From positions 1 to 53,079 of the forward strand of contig CALWJQ010000093.1 in the NCBI GenBank assembly GCA_944381055.1: a stretch of DNA of 53,079 bases, written 5' to 3'. Below the pieces are notes generated by a model that was not told the origin of the DNA, made no database searches, and worked only from the letters and a program-made list of their open reading frames with translations. Below are positions 28,301-35,631 of this stretch, piece after piece. This DNA comes from an uncultured Clostridia bacterium. Its GTDB lineage: Bacteria > Bacillota > Clostridia > Oscillospirales > Butyricicoccaceae. The first letter of the stretch is position 1, and every line of letters begins with the position of its first letter. Both the position numbers and the translations under genes were made by a program.

Positions 28301-28568
28301 TTTTTCCGCCTTCAGCGGCCAGAATCCCTTCGGTTTCGGCGACCGCCGTGACGTCCTCTTCACAAAAGCCCATGGTCGACAGCAGCCGGATGTCCATGAG
28401 CCGCGTTTCATCGTAATACACGTCGGTCGAATAACGCATGTCGGGCGTTGTAGAAAGCAGGCCGGCCAGAAACCCTACGCCCAGCGCCGTAATGCAGAAA
28501 ATAGCCAGGAACCGCGAAATCGAACCGCGGATTTCGCGCAGGATATTTTTAAAATAGGTTTTCTTCAC
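25359..28568 (-). CDS. FtsX/MacB-type ABC transporter permease with large extracytoplasmic coiled coil
   Basis: 1069 residues. One N-terminal membrane helix (about 17-40) is followed by a large outside region with a MacB-like part and a long coiled coil (about residues 260-520). Three membrane helices form the first FtsX core (about 540-680), and a second extracytoplasmic domain and a second FtsX core lie near the C-terminus (about 960-1060). The coiled coil is built of heptads with alternating Leu and Gly, for example LEAGEAE LNAGEAQ. This layout belongs to the large Bacillota permeases that act as mechanotransmission pumps or signalling complexes, not classical importers. ATG at 28568 follows the ATPase gene with almost no gap. 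Substrate unknown. Confidence 0.9.
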   Translation of the reverse strand: MKKTYFKNILREIRGSISRFLAIFCITALGVGFLAGLLSTTPDMRYSTDVYYDETRLMDIRLLSTMGFCEEDVTAVAETEGILAAEGGKSVDLLVQLEDGDTVVARVHGVDMDAQREGTAINQIEVLEGRFPENPGECLVLLEKVPLSGTEVGSAMTFSADNDGLADTVAQTELTVTGIASSSYYMSLEREQAQIGNGRLSMILFVPIELLNYDYYTEIYALTEDTAQLQAFTDEYQDAVDQDAERLEKLAETQVNVRRDQIIDEAQAELDDARAEYETQKADAERELEDAWQEILNARAEIAAGERDLSQGRIDLREGRAELERQRADGLAQLEAGEAELNAGEAQYQAGLAQYEESRARIEEAQAELDAASEQIEQIRVLIAAGMPVSDEMRAAVEQYDAGRADLEAGAADLEAGRVQLEQTRAQLDEGKAALEQGWIDYENGIAEGERQLAQAERDIEAGQAQLDEGKAELAEGEAEYESASAEAEEQLLDAEYQIRDAQAAIDDIETPSWYVMTREANVAYVSFESNAEKVAAIARVFPIFFFLVALLVTLTTMTRMVEEQRTQIGTLKALGYSRGAVILKYILYVGAAGVLGCAVGLAVGLHLFPLVIWQAYGIMYTLPDLICRFNPQYALVSSLALILCAVAATLMACLSTLREQPASLMRPKAPKAGKRIFLEKIPFVWKHLSFSRKVTARNLIRYKRRFFMTVIGVAGCTALLLTGLGLRDSINDIVGKQFDELWLYNATVVLRHDGDDQTDFRVRRLLEGGDFEKTLAVHSEAGHAQTEEYRSETTLFIPREQDRLTEFVVLRERVGHEPVPFDAEDAVVITEKLSLRLGAAAGDPIEIENADGETATVTVTGVTENYVQSFVYMTDHAYRSAFGSTPEYTSVLAVSTAETEEQRDDLATRMLEASNIAGVQFTATTQESFEDMLKSINTIVAVIILSAAVLAFVVLYNLTNINIAEREKELATIKVLGFTRKEVAAYIFRETNILAFAGTLCGLAVGVYLHAFVVQTAEVDMVMFGREIAPVSYVLSAVLTMAFAFIVNLFMRRSLARINMVESLKASE

Positions 28569-29273
28569 TTACCACTCAATCCTTTCCACCGGGGTCGGAT
28601 GGGGGTTGAGCTCGCATTTTTCCGCCTGGCCGTTTTTGATGTGAATGACGCGATCCGCCATGGCGGTGATCGCCTGGTTGTGCGTAATGACGACGACGGT
28701 CTTCCTGCGTTCGCGGCAGGTCTGCTGCAAAAGCGCCAGCACCGACTTGCCGGTTTGGTAGTCGAGCGCGCCGGTCGGTTCGTCGCACAAAAGGATTTTG
28801 GGGTTTTTACACAGCGCGCGGGCGATGGACACGCGCTGCTGCTCGCCGCCGGAAAGCTGCGCCGGAAAGTTGCCCATGCGCCCTTCCAGCCCGACTTCGC
28901 GCAGCACCTGCCGCGGATCAAGGGGCTCGCGGCAGATTTCGCTGGCCAGCTCGACGTTTTCCAGGGCGGTCAGGTTCTGCACCAGATTGTAAAACTGAAA
29001 GACAAACCCCACGTCGTAGCGGCGGTAGCGCGTCAGCTCGCGCGTGGTCAGCTTTGAAATCTCGGTCCCGTCCAGGACGATGCGCCCTTCGTCGCAGGTG
29101 TCCATCCCACCCAGCATGTTGAGCACCGTCGTCTTGCCGGCGCCCGACGGCCCGACGATGACGCAGAACTCGCCTTCGCCGATTTCAAACGAAATATGGT
29201 CGGCTGCGGCGATGCGCGTCGGCCCGGTCTGATAATACTTGCAAACTTTGTCAAATGTAATGAAATTGTCCAT
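28569..29273 (-). CDS. ABC transporter ATP-binding protein (MacB/LolD type)
   Basis: ATPase partner of the large permease; 234 residues. Walker A is [12 protein letters not shown], the Q-loop [10 protein letters not shown], the signature LSGGEQQRV, Walker [13 protein letters not shown] and the switch His in VVITHNQA. The sequence is typical of the LolD/MacB/FtsE group that pairs with FtsX-fold permeases. ATG at 29273 is preceded by AAAGGATATTGCA; the longer frame upstream contains the promoter and is not coding. The gene ends at the base before the permease frame begins, so the two are tightly coupled. Confidence 0.95.
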   Translation of the reverse strand: MDNFITFDKVCKYYQTGPTRIAAADHISFEIGEGEFCVIVGPSGAGKTTVLNMLGGMDTCDEGRIVLDGTEISKLTTRELTRYRRYDVGFVFQFYNLVQNLTALENVELASEICREPLDPRQVLREVGLEGRMGNFPAQLSGGEQQRVSIARALCKNPKILLCDEPTGALDYQTGKSVLALLQQTCRERRKTVVVITHNQAITAMADRVIHIKNGQAEKCELNPHPTPVERIEW

Positions 29274-29321
29274 TGCAATATCCTTTCCCGCGCTTTGAAC
29301 AGAGAAAATGTTGTTATTTCC

Positions 29322-29350
29322 ATGATAACGCGAAGCGTGGCCCGTGTCAA
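29322..29350 (-). promoter_or_regulatory. Sigma-A promoter of the ABC transporter operon
   Basis: Minus-strand TTGACA (29350-29345), a 17-bp spacer and TATCAT (29327-29322), about 50 bp before the ATPase start. It is divergent from the promoter at 29390-29418. Confidence 0.82.
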
Positions 29351-29389
29351 CAAACAAGCTTGGGCCCAGCGCCGCTTTTTTCCTTTTCC

Positions 29390-29418
29390 TTGACTTTTCA
29401 GAGCCGGCACTCTACAAT
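29390..29418 (+). promoter_or_regulatory. Sigma-A promoter of the D-glutamate cyclase operon
   Basis: TTGACT (29390-29395), a 17-bp spacer and TACAAT (29413-29418). The start codon of the first gene is 44 bp downstream with AAGGAGG before it. Confidence 0.82.
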
Positions 29419-29461
29419 AAAAAAATAAGCGGGTTTACCTTTCAGGCAAGGAGGATTCCTC

Positions 29462-30340
29462 ATGCTTTCTGTCCCGAATGCCTTTGCGCAAATAGAAGAT
29501 ATCCTGCGGCGCGATCCGGGCGGGCGCGGGCTGATGGCCGGCCTTCCGCGTGCGCCGCTCGGCGCGCTGGCCGACGAGCTGTGCGCCGCACGGCGGCTGC
29601 TGATCGTCACCGGCTTTCCCATCACCGGCTGCGGCGTCGGCGAAACCGACGGGCCGCCGGGCGCCGTCAACCTGGCGGCGCTGTTTCACAGCCTGGGCAA
29701 AGACGTCCGTCTCGTCACCGACGCGCCGAGCCTGGCCCTTGTCGAGGCAGGGCGCGACCTTTTGTGCCCCGGCGTACCGGTGGACTGCGTCCCGCCGGCC
29801 AACAGCGAAGAGTTCTGCCGCGGCCTGCTCGGACGGTTTGACCCCACCCACGTCGTCGCCATCGAACGGCCGGGCAAAGGCCGCGACGGGCATTTTCACA
29901 ACTCGCGCGGCGAAATTATCGACGGCATGATCGCCGACACCGACCCGCTGCTGCGGGGCGGGAAGGCGGTGTCTGTCGCCATCGGCGACGGCGGCAACGA
30001 GCTGGGCATGGGCGCGCTGCGCCCGTACATCGAAGCAGGCGTGCCGTTCGGCCGGCTTATCTGCGCCGATCTCCCCGCTGACTACACGTTGGTTTCGGGC
30101 GTGTCCAACTGGTGGGGCTGGGGCGTCGCCGCCCTGCTTTCCCTGCGCCTGGGCCGCGATCTTCTGCCCGCAGACGATCGCGAAGCCCGGCTTTTGGACG
30201 CCGTCGTCCGCGCGGGCGGTGTTGACGGCGTCACCCGGCGGCGCGAATGCACCGTCGATTCGCTGACGCTTGAACAGAATCTTGAAATCCTGCGCGGCCT
30301 GCGCGATGCAGCCGCGCAATCCGGGGAGGCAACGTCATGA
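29462..30340 (+). CDS. DUF4392 protein, homologue of the C-terminal half of D-glutamate cyclase
   Basis: 292 residues of the DUF4392 family. In animals this domain is the C-terminal half of D-glutamate cyclase (DGLUCY), which turns D-glutamate into 5-oxo-D-proline. Recognisable stretches: [20 protein letters not shown] near the N-terminus, [21 protein letters not shown] in the middle (quoted only to its core [11 protein letters not shown]) and [14 protein letters not shown] with SNWWGWG toward the end. ATG at 29462 follows AAGGAGGATTCCTC. It overlaps the DUF1445 gene by 4 nt, so the two halves of the animal enzyme are adjacent and coupled here. Activity is inferred from the family. Confidence 0.82.
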   Translation: MLSVPNAFAQIEDILRRDPGGRGLMAGLPRAPLGALADELCAARRLLIVTGFPITGCGVGETDGPPGAVNLAALFHSLGKDVRLVTDAPSLALVEAGRDLLCPGVPVDCVPPANSEEFCRGLLGRFDPTHVVAIERPGKGRDGHFHNSRGEIIDGMIADTDPLLRGGKAVSVAIGDGGNELGMGALRPYIEAGVPFGRLICADLPADYTLVSGVSNWWGWGVAALLSLRLGRDLLPADDREARLLDAVVRAGGVDGVTRRRECTVDSLTLEQNLEILRGLRDAAAQSGEATS

Positions 30341-31128
30341 CAGCCAATCTTTCCGCCCTGAATCCCGCCGGGGTCCGCGCCCACTTCCGCGGCGACCCCG
30401 AACCGCGGCCGACGGCCGGGCTGGCCCCCGGCTACGCCCAGGCCAACCTCATCATCCTGCCGCAGGAATACGCCTATGACTTCCTGCTCTTTGCCCAGCG
30501 CAACCCGCAGGCCTGTCCGGTGCTTGAAGTCACCGAAGCCGGCCGGCGCGATCTGCCCTTTCTGGCCCCCGACGGCGACGTGGCGCGCGATTTTCCGCTG
30601 TACCGCGTTTACAGGGACGGCGTTTTGCAAAGCGAGCCGCGCTCGGTCGAACATTTGTGGCGCAGCGATCTGGTCAGTTTTCTCATCGGGTGCAGCTTTT
30701 CCTTTGAATGGGCGCTCCAGCGGGCCGGCGTGCCCGTCCGGCACATCGAAGAAAACCGCAACGTGCCCATGTACCTGACCAACATCCCGTGCCGGAGCGC
30801 GGGCGTCTTTTCGGGCAACATGGTCGTATCCATGCGGCCCATTCCCGGCCGCCTCGTCCCTCTTGCCGTGACAACGACAGCGCGGATGCCGCGCGTCCAC
30901 GGCGCGCCGATCCACGTCGGCGACCCCGCCGCCATCGGCATTGCCGACCTCGGCCGCCCCGATTTCGGCGACGCCGTGACCGTTTATCCGGGCGAGCTGC
31001 CGGTCTTCTGGCCGTGCGGCGTCACGCCGCAGGCCGCCGTCATGCAGTCGCGGCCCGGCCTTGCCATCACCCACGCGCCGGGGCACATGCTGGTATGCGA
31101 TGTCCCCAACGACGCCCTGATGGGGTGA
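30337..31128 (+). CDS. DUF1445 putative hydro-lyase (N-terminal half of D-glutamate cyclase)
   Basis: 263 residues of the DUF1445 (YcsI-like, 'putative hydro-lyase') family, which forms the N-terminal half of the fused animal D-glutamate cyclase. Family stretches include [58 protein letters not shown] and the terminal [12 protein letters not shown]. It starts inside the stop of the DUF4392 gene (ATGA, 4-nt overlap) and is followed by iadA after 69 bp. Biochemical role of the isolated protein is not established. Confidence 0.85.
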   Translation: MTANLSALNPAGVRAHFRGDPEPRPTAGLAPGYAQANLIILPQEYAYDFLLFAQRNPQACPVLEVTEAGRRDLPFLAPDGDVARDFPLYRVYRDGVLQSEPRSVEHLWRSDLVSFLIGCSFSFEWALQRAGVPVRHIEENRNVPMYLTNIPCRSAGVFSGNMVVSMRPIPGRLVPLAVTTTARMPRVHGAPIHVGDPAAIGIADLGRPDFGDAVTVYPGELPVFWPCGVTPQAAVMQSRPGLAITHAPGHMLVCDVPNDALMG

Positions 31129-31197
31129 ACGCCCCCGTTTTTCTGTTTTTATGCTATCAACCGGTTATTACAAAACTATGACCAGGAGGAAACCTTC

Positions 31198-32358
31198 ATG
31201 TTAAAACTGATCAAAAACGCCTCTGTGTACGCCCCCCAGCCCCTCGGCCGGCAGGATATTCTCATCGCGGACGAAAAAATCGTGCGTCTCGCCCCCGATC
31301 TGCACGAATATGAAACCCTTCCCGACGTCGAAGTTCTGGACGCCGGCGGCAAGCGGGTCGCCCCGGGCCTCATCGACCTGCACGTCCATGTGACGGGCGG
31401 CGGCGGCGAACAGGGGCCCGCTTCGCGTGTGCCCGAAATCCAGCTTTCCGAACTCATCGAATCGGGCGTCACCACGGTGCTCGGCCTGCTCGGCACCGAC
31501 GGCACTTCGCGCAGCGTTGAAAACCTTTTGTATAAAGCGCGCGCGCTGCAACAGGAAGGTATCACCACTTTTATGCTGACGGGCAGCTATCAGGTGCCGA
31601 CCGTCACCCTGACGGGCAGCGTGGTGCGCGACATTGCGCTCATCGGCGAGTGCGTGGGCGTCAAAGTGGCGCTCAGCGACCACCGCAGTTCCAACCCCAC
31701 GTTCGACGAGTTTGTGCGCATGGCGTCCGACGCGCGCATGGGCGGGCTGATCGCGGGCAAGGCCGGACTGGTCGTCATGCACATGGGCGCGGGCCGCGAC
31801 ATGCTCGGCATGCTGCTCCGCGCCGTCGACGAGACCGAAATCCCCGTCAAGACCTTTTTACCCACCCACTGCGGCCGCAACGACGCGCTGTGCGACCAGG
31901 CCATTGCCTTTGCAAAGCGCGGCGGCGTGTTCGACATCACGGGCAGCAGCCGCCAGACGCCGGAAAAATCCTGCGGCCGGCACATCCGCCGCGCGCTTGA
32001 AGCGGGCGTCACGGCCGAGCACATCACCATGTCTTCGGACGGCTGCGGCAGCCTGCCCCGGTTCAACGACAAGGGCGAATGCATCGGCCTGGACTATTCG
32101 TCGCCGTCGGTGCTCATGCAGGAGCTGCGCTGGGCTGTCGAACACGAAGGCGTGGCGCTTGAGACCATGCTCGAGGTTCTGACCTCGACGCCGGCTAAAG
32201 TGCTGTCCCTGACCGGGCGCAAAGGCCGCATCGCCCCGGGCGCCGACGCCGACCTCGTCGTATTTGACGACGATTTGCAGGTTGTTTCGGTGCTGGCGCG
32301 CGGCAAGACGGCCCGCTGGGAAGGCAAGACCCTGATGCGCGGCACGTTTGAAAAATAA
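31198..32358 (+). CDS. iadA: Isoaspartyl dipeptidase (beta-aspartyl-peptidase)
   Basis: Binuclear zinc amidohydrolase that cleaves beta-aspartyl dipeptides released from damaged proteins. 386 residues. All metal ligands of the E. coli enzyme can be placed: H62 and H64 in LIDLHVHVTGGGGEQGP, the carboxylated lysine K156 in GVKVALSDHRS, H195 in VVMHMGAG, H224 in LPTHCGRN and D281 in MSSDGCGS. The substrate-binding Glu of GGGGEQGP is also kept (E71). ATG at 31198 follows AGGAGGAAACCTTC. It is downstream of the two D-glutamate cyclase genes, and a strong terminator follows. Confidence 0.95.
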   Translation: MLKLIKNASVYAPQPLGRQDILIADEKIVRLAPDLHEYETLPDVEVLDAGGKRVAPGLIDLHVHVTGGGGEQGPASRVPEIQLSELIESGVTTVLGLLGTDGTSRSVENLLYKARALQQEGITTFMLTGSYQVPTVTLTGSVVRDIALIGECVGVKVALSDHRSSNPTFDEFVRMASDARMGGLIAGKAGLVVMHMGAGRDMLGMLLRAVDETEIPVKTFLPTHCGRNDALCDQAIAFAKRGGVFDITGSSRQTPEKSCGRHIRRALEAGVTAEHITMSSDGCGSLPRFNDKGECIGLDYSSPSVLMQELRWAVEHEGVALETMLEVLTSTPAKVLSLTGRKGRIAPGADADLVVFDDDLQVVSVLARGKTARWEGKTLMRGTFEK

Positions 32359-32363
32359 AAAAA

Positions 32364-32390
32364 CGGGCGGCAGGAAAAACCTGCCGCCCG
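32364..32390 (-). terminator. Terminator of the LRR/SLH gene (minus strand)
   Basis: CGGGCGGCAGG (32364-32374) and CCTGCCGCCCG (32380-32390), an 11-bp stem with a 5-nt loop, followed on the minus strand by seven T (32363-32357). It ends transcripts from the gene at 32441-33706. Confidence 0.85.
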
Positions 32391-32392
32391 CT

Positions 32393-32426
32393 TCCGTCAG
32401 GCGGCGGCACGCCTGACGGATTTTTT
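32393..32426 (+). terminator. Terminator of the iadA operon (plus strand)
   Basis: TCCGTCAGGC (32393-32402) and GCCTGACGGA (32411-32420) form a 10-bp stem with an 8-nt loop and a T6 run (32421-32426). It is separate from, and directly beside, the opposite-facing terminator. Confidence 0.88.
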
Positions 32427-32440
32427 ATGGATTTTTCTGT

Positions 32441-33706
32441 TTAAGCAAAGGCGCGCCACAAAAAGGTGACGATCTGCCCGCGCGTGCAGATGCCGTCCGG
32501 CGAAAAGGCGGTGTCCGACGTGCCGGTGGTCACATTCTGTTCCAGCGCCCAGTCGACGGCGTCCGAATCGACGTCGGCAAAGCCCGCCTGCGCCGCATCG
32601 GGGCTGCCGGCGTGTTTCCACATGTACTCCACGGCCATCAGGCGTGTGCAGGGCGCGTCGGGTGAAAAGACGCCCTCATCGGTTACAATGCCGTTTTCGG
32701 CGGCCCAGGCAGTCGCTTTTGCGTAATAGGCGCCGGCCGCCACATCGGTAAACGGCGCCGCCCCCTGCGGCTCCGGCGAGCCGGCCGCACGCCATAAAAA
32801 AGTGATGATCTGCGCTTTGGTGCAGGTCTCTTCGGGCGAGAAGGCGGTGTCGCTGGTGCCGCTGGTAATCTTCTGCCCGACGGCCCACGCAACGGGTTCG
32901 GCGTAGTACGCGCCGGCCGCCACGTCGGCAAACGCCGTCCCGGACGGTTCGGGATCGGCCGGGGCCTGGCCGCCGAAATGGATGCCGGCGTTCAGCAGGG
33001 CGTCGTTGTAACCCTGATCGTTGTTGATGCTGACGGCAGCCCACTGTTCGGCCGTCCCTGCGTAATAGACGTCGGCCAGGGCAGAGCATTGCATGAACGC
33101 GCCGTACTCAATGCTGGTCACGCTGGCGGGGATGGTGACGGCGGTCAGGCCGGAACAGCCCCAGAAAGCGCTGTTCCCGATGGATGTGACGCCGTCGGGG
33201 ATCACGACGCTTGCCAGCTTCGAACAGCAGAAAAACGCAGACTGCGGGATGTCTTCCAGCGCGGCGGAAAGGGTGATGCCGGTCAGGCTGGAGCAGTTGC
33301 TGAACGCGGCGTAGCCGATTTTGCGGATGGTATCCGGCATGGTGACGCTGGCAAGGCTGGTGCAGCCCTCAAAAGCGTTCTGGCCGATGCTGCTGAAGCT
33401 GTCCGGAATGACGACGCTGGTCAAATTGGTCTTGTTCTGAAAGGCGCGGTCGTTAATGGCCTGGATGGCCACGCCGTCCGCATCGGCCGAAGGCAGCACG
33501 ATGTCCGTGTCAGTCCCGCTGTACCCGGTGATGGTCTGGATGGAATACTGGTCGTCATACAGGCCCCAGTCCGGGTGGAAATTGGACGTCACGGTGAACA
33601 AAACGCCGAAGTCATCGTTCCAGACCGAATCGACGGTATCCGCCAGTACGGGGGCCGTCAGCCCCAGGCACAGGGCCAGGGCGGCGGCAAACAGTCTCTT
33701 TTTCAT
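32441..33706 (-). CDS. Secreted leucine-rich repeat protein with three SLH domains
   Basis: 421 residues. Signal peptide MKKRLFAAALALCLGLTAPVLA with predicted cleavage after LADT-like sequence. About residues 75-230 contain BspA-type LRR_5 repeats of the form IPDGVTSIGNSAFWGCSGL (at least six copies). A spacer rich in Pro, Glu and Gly follows, and the C-terminus has three SLH domains (AYYAEPVAWAVGQKITSG, AYYAKATAWAAENGIV, AVDWALEQNVTTG) that bind secondary cell-wall polymers. ATG at 33706 follows GGAGGCTGTGCA. It is likely displayed on the cell surface with the LRR part as a binding module; the ligand is unknown. The first 50 residues after the signal (DSVWNDDFGVLFTVTSNF) match no family I recognise. 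Confidence 0.9.
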   Translation of the reverse strand: MKKRLFAAALALCLGLTAPVLADTVDSVWNDDFGVLFTVTSNFHPDWGLYDDQYSIQTITGYSGTDTDIVLPSADADGVAIQAINDRAFQNKTNLTSVVIPDSFSSIGQNAFEGCTSLASVTMPDTIRKIGYAAFSNCSSLTGITLSAALEDIPQSAFFCCSKLASVVIPDGVTSIGNSAFWGCSGLTAVTIPASVTSIEYGAFMQCSALADVYYAGTAEQWAAVSINNDQGYNDALLNAGIHFGGQAPADPEPSGTAFADVAAGAYYAEPVAWAVGQKITSGTSDTAFSPEETCTKAQIITFLWRAAGSPEPQGAAPFTDVAAGAYYAKATAWAAENGIVTDEGVFSPDAPCTRLMAVEYMWKHAGSPDAAQAGFADVDSDAVDWALEQNVTTGTSDTAFSPDGICTRGQIVTFLWRAFA

Positions 33707-33811
33707 TGCACAGCCTCCATATTTGTTTATTTGTTTTTTTACGGGCCCGGCTGCCAGGGGGAAGCAGGGGATCATTGCCGGCATAGCCTGACAAGATCGT
33801 TTCCTGCGGGG

Positions 33812-34822
33812 CTATTCGGCCTTTTCCAGGTGGAAGCAGACCTCTTTCCTGCCGACTGCATTGCCGGCGTGGTTATAAATATTCTGATCAAGATACTGGC
33901 CCATTTTTTCCTGCGCCTCGGCGGCCGTGATGACGCCGAGATCCTCGAGCACGCGCAGCACGACAAGAGGCATGAACTCAGAACAGCCGTCTTCGATCTT
34001 GACGGCGATGCCGATGCCCTTGTCTTTAATGCCGATCCCGTAAAAGGACGCGGCCCCCGATTTTGAAAACAGGCGGTCGCCGAAGGCCCGCATCAGGTCG
34101 GTGCACAGGCGGCCGGTGCCGGCGACCATTTCGGGATAAGCCGTCATGGCCGAGGTGATGCGCGCGATGGCGTGCGCGCGCTTTTCGGGGAAGAGCGAAG
34201 GCTGCGACATGCGGGCGTAGCCCTGCGCCAGCTTGTAAAGGGGCATGGCGTGAACCGGCACGCCGCAGCCGTCGACCGCGGTGACGATTTCGTTTTCGGG
34301 GACCTGGCACAGGTCGGACAAAATACTCATAATGCGCTTCTGCACCGGGTGTTCGGGCCGGGGATAGGTTGCGAGATCCTCGCCGTAGAACCGGGCGGTC
34401 AGCAGCATGCCCGAATGCTTGCCCGAACAGTCGCAGTGCACGGCGTCGGCCGGCAGGCCCTGTTTTTCCATTTCAAGGCGGGCGGGGCCGTACAGCGGCA
34501 TAGCGTTCCCGCACAGCAGGTACGATTCGTCGAGCCCGGCCTTTTTCAGAATGCCGCGCACCGCCTCAACGTGGAAATCTTCGCCGTTGTGCGACGCGCA
34601 CATGAGCGCCAGCTCGCGGTCGGTAACGCCGAATTTTTCCAAAGCGCCGCTTTCGGCAACGGCGATGGCCTGCATGGGCTTGGCCGACGAGCGGGCAAAG
34701 GTCATGCGGCGTGGGTCGCCGAAAAAGTACAGCAGGCGCCCGTCGGCGTCGGAAACGGCGACGCGGCCGTGGTGGTACAGATCTTCGAGTTCTCCGCGGT
34801 AGGTCTTGACCAGAACGGACAT
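33812..34822 (-). CDS. Asparaginase, type II (AnsA/rhizobial class, Asparaginase_II family)
   Basis: 336 residues of the PF06089 asparaginase class, which is unrelated to the two-threonine type I/II enzymes and resembles class A beta-lactamases in its active site. The SxxK motif is RSSAKPMQAIAVAESG (about residues 44-47), with LMCASHNGEDFH, HCDCSGKHSGML and the TAVDGCGVPVHAMPL segment. Hydrolyses L-asparagine to aspartate and ammonia. ATG at 34822 follows AAGAGGTTTTTAAAC. It lies 25 nt after the DUF1847 gene in one operon. Confidence 0.92.
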   Translation of the reverse strand: MSVLVKTYRGELEDLYHHGRVAVSDADGRLLYFFGDPRRMTFARSSAKPMQAIAVAESGALEKFGVTDRELALMCASHNGEDFHVEAVRGILKKAGLDESYLLCGNAMPLYGPARLEMEKQGLPADAVHCDCSGKHSGMLLTARFYGEDLATYPRPEHPVQKRIMSILSDLCQVPENEIVTAVDGCGVPVHAMPLYKLAQGYARMSQPSLFPEKRAHAIARITSAMTAYPEMVAGTGRLCTDLMRAFGDRLFSKSGAASFYGIGIKDKGIGIAVKIEDGCSEFMPLVVLRVLEDLGVITAAEAQEKMGQYLDQNIYNHAGNAVGRKEVCFHLEKAE

Positions 34823-34847
34823 GTTTAAAAACCTCTTTTCTCTGTTG

Positions 34848-35480
34848 TCAGGGGTTGAGCCGGCCTGACATGTAATGCGGGCAGTAAAGGGCGGCCGCCG
34901 GGTTGTGCCCCAGCGCGCGGTCTTTGGCGATGAGCACGGTGGCCAGGACGTGCGAATGCTTTAAAAACAGCGAGTCATGTCCCACGCACAGGCCGACGGC
35001 GACGTTAAACTCGGTCCCCGCGAGCCGCAGCATTTCGGCCTGGCCGATGGGGTTGCAGATGGTTTCGCGCTCGTTTTCCGGGTGTACGAACTGTTCGCGC
35101 GCGATGCCGAAATCGCGCTTGTCCATGCCGCCGGCGCTGCAAATGACCGACACCGGCTCCAGCCCGTGCCGGCGCAGCAGGTCGCAGAAAGCGGCCGCTT
35201 CGGTCCGCAGGCCGACGCAGAATGCGACGCCGATTTTTTTGTACCCCAGCTTTTTGCAGAACTCAATGACCTCGCGCACGCGCGGCCAGCGGGCGTAGCC
35301 TTCGGCCTCTACCAGGGACGACGTTTTGTGAAAGCGCTCGACCGCGGGATCTGCATGGTATTTCCGGCGCACGGCTTCCATTTCCTCCGTGCGGCGCATG
35401 GGACAGTTTTTAGGCATGTCGCCGCGCTCGTCCTCGCCTTTCCGGCAGGCCAGAACGGCACACGACGCGCAGGTGAACAT
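34848..35480 (-). CDS. DUF1847 cysteine-rich protein (probable metal-binding)
   Basis: 210 residues of the DUF1847 family. The N-terminus MFTCASCAVLACRKGE and PKNCPMR supplies a CxxC-type cysteine cluster likely to bind a metal. A second cysteine-rich part lies in VAFCVGLRTEA, VICSAGGMDKRD, NPIGQAEML, VGLCVGHDSLF and the C-terminal ALYCPHYMSG. ATG at 35480 follows GGAGGGATCGCCA; the longer frame upstream contains the promoter. Function unknown. Family members are common in anaerobes. It is cotranscribed with asparaginase here. Confidence 0.88.
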   Translation of the reverse strand: MFTCASCAVLACRKGEDERGDMPKNCPMRRTEEMEAVRRKYHADPAVERFHKTSSLVEAEGYARWPRVREVIEFCKKLGYKKIGVAFCVGLRTEAAAFCDLLRRHGLEPVSVICSAGGMDKRDFGIAREQFVHPENERETICNPIGQAEMLRLAGTEFNVAVGLCVGHDSLFLKHSHVLATVLIAKDRALGHNPAAALYCPHYMSGRLNP

Positions 35481-35510
35481 TGGCGATCCCTCCTTTGTTA
35501 TGTTACTGTG

Positions 35511-35538
35511 ATTGTACCACAACCGCCGCGTTTTGCAA
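35511..35538 (-). promoter_or_regulatory. Promoter of the DUF1847-asparaginase operon
   Basis: Minus-strand TTGCAA (35538-35533), a 16-bp spacer and TACAAT (35516-35511), 31 bp before the DUF1847 start. It is divergent from the FAH promoter; the two -35 boxes are only 5 bp apart. Confidence 0.75.
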
Positions 35539-35543
35539 AGCGC

Positions 35544-35572
35544 TTGGCACGCGCTTTTCCCTGTGGTACAAT
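35544..35572 (+). promoter_or_regulatory. Promoter of the FAH-family gene
   Basis: TTGGCA (35544-35549), a 17-bp spacer and TACAAT (35567-35572), 60 bp before the GTG start at 35632. The spacing to the opposite promoter would let one regulator control both directions. Confidence 0.75.
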
Positions 35573-35631
35573 GGAAGCGGTTCCCCGCCGCCGCGCAGGC
35601 GGACGGCCGGATCCAGAAAGAGGTGACGCCT

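Noticed and set aside
26118..29057. A 979-codon plus-strand open frame opposite the ABC permease and ATPase
   Set aside because: It is antisense to two clear genes with all ABC motifs. High GC and the repetitive Glu/Ala/Gly coiled coil suppress stops on the other strand. No ribosome-binding site or family match.
29462..31128. One split (frameshifted) D-glutamate cyclase gene
   Set aside because: Domain order is the reverse of the fused animal enzyme and each gene is complete with its own start; separate genes are the usual bacterial form.
33707..33811. Promoter directly upstream of the LRR/SLH gene
   Set aside because: A TTGTCA is present but no acceptable -10 at 16-18 bp; the gene may be read from the asparaginase operon.
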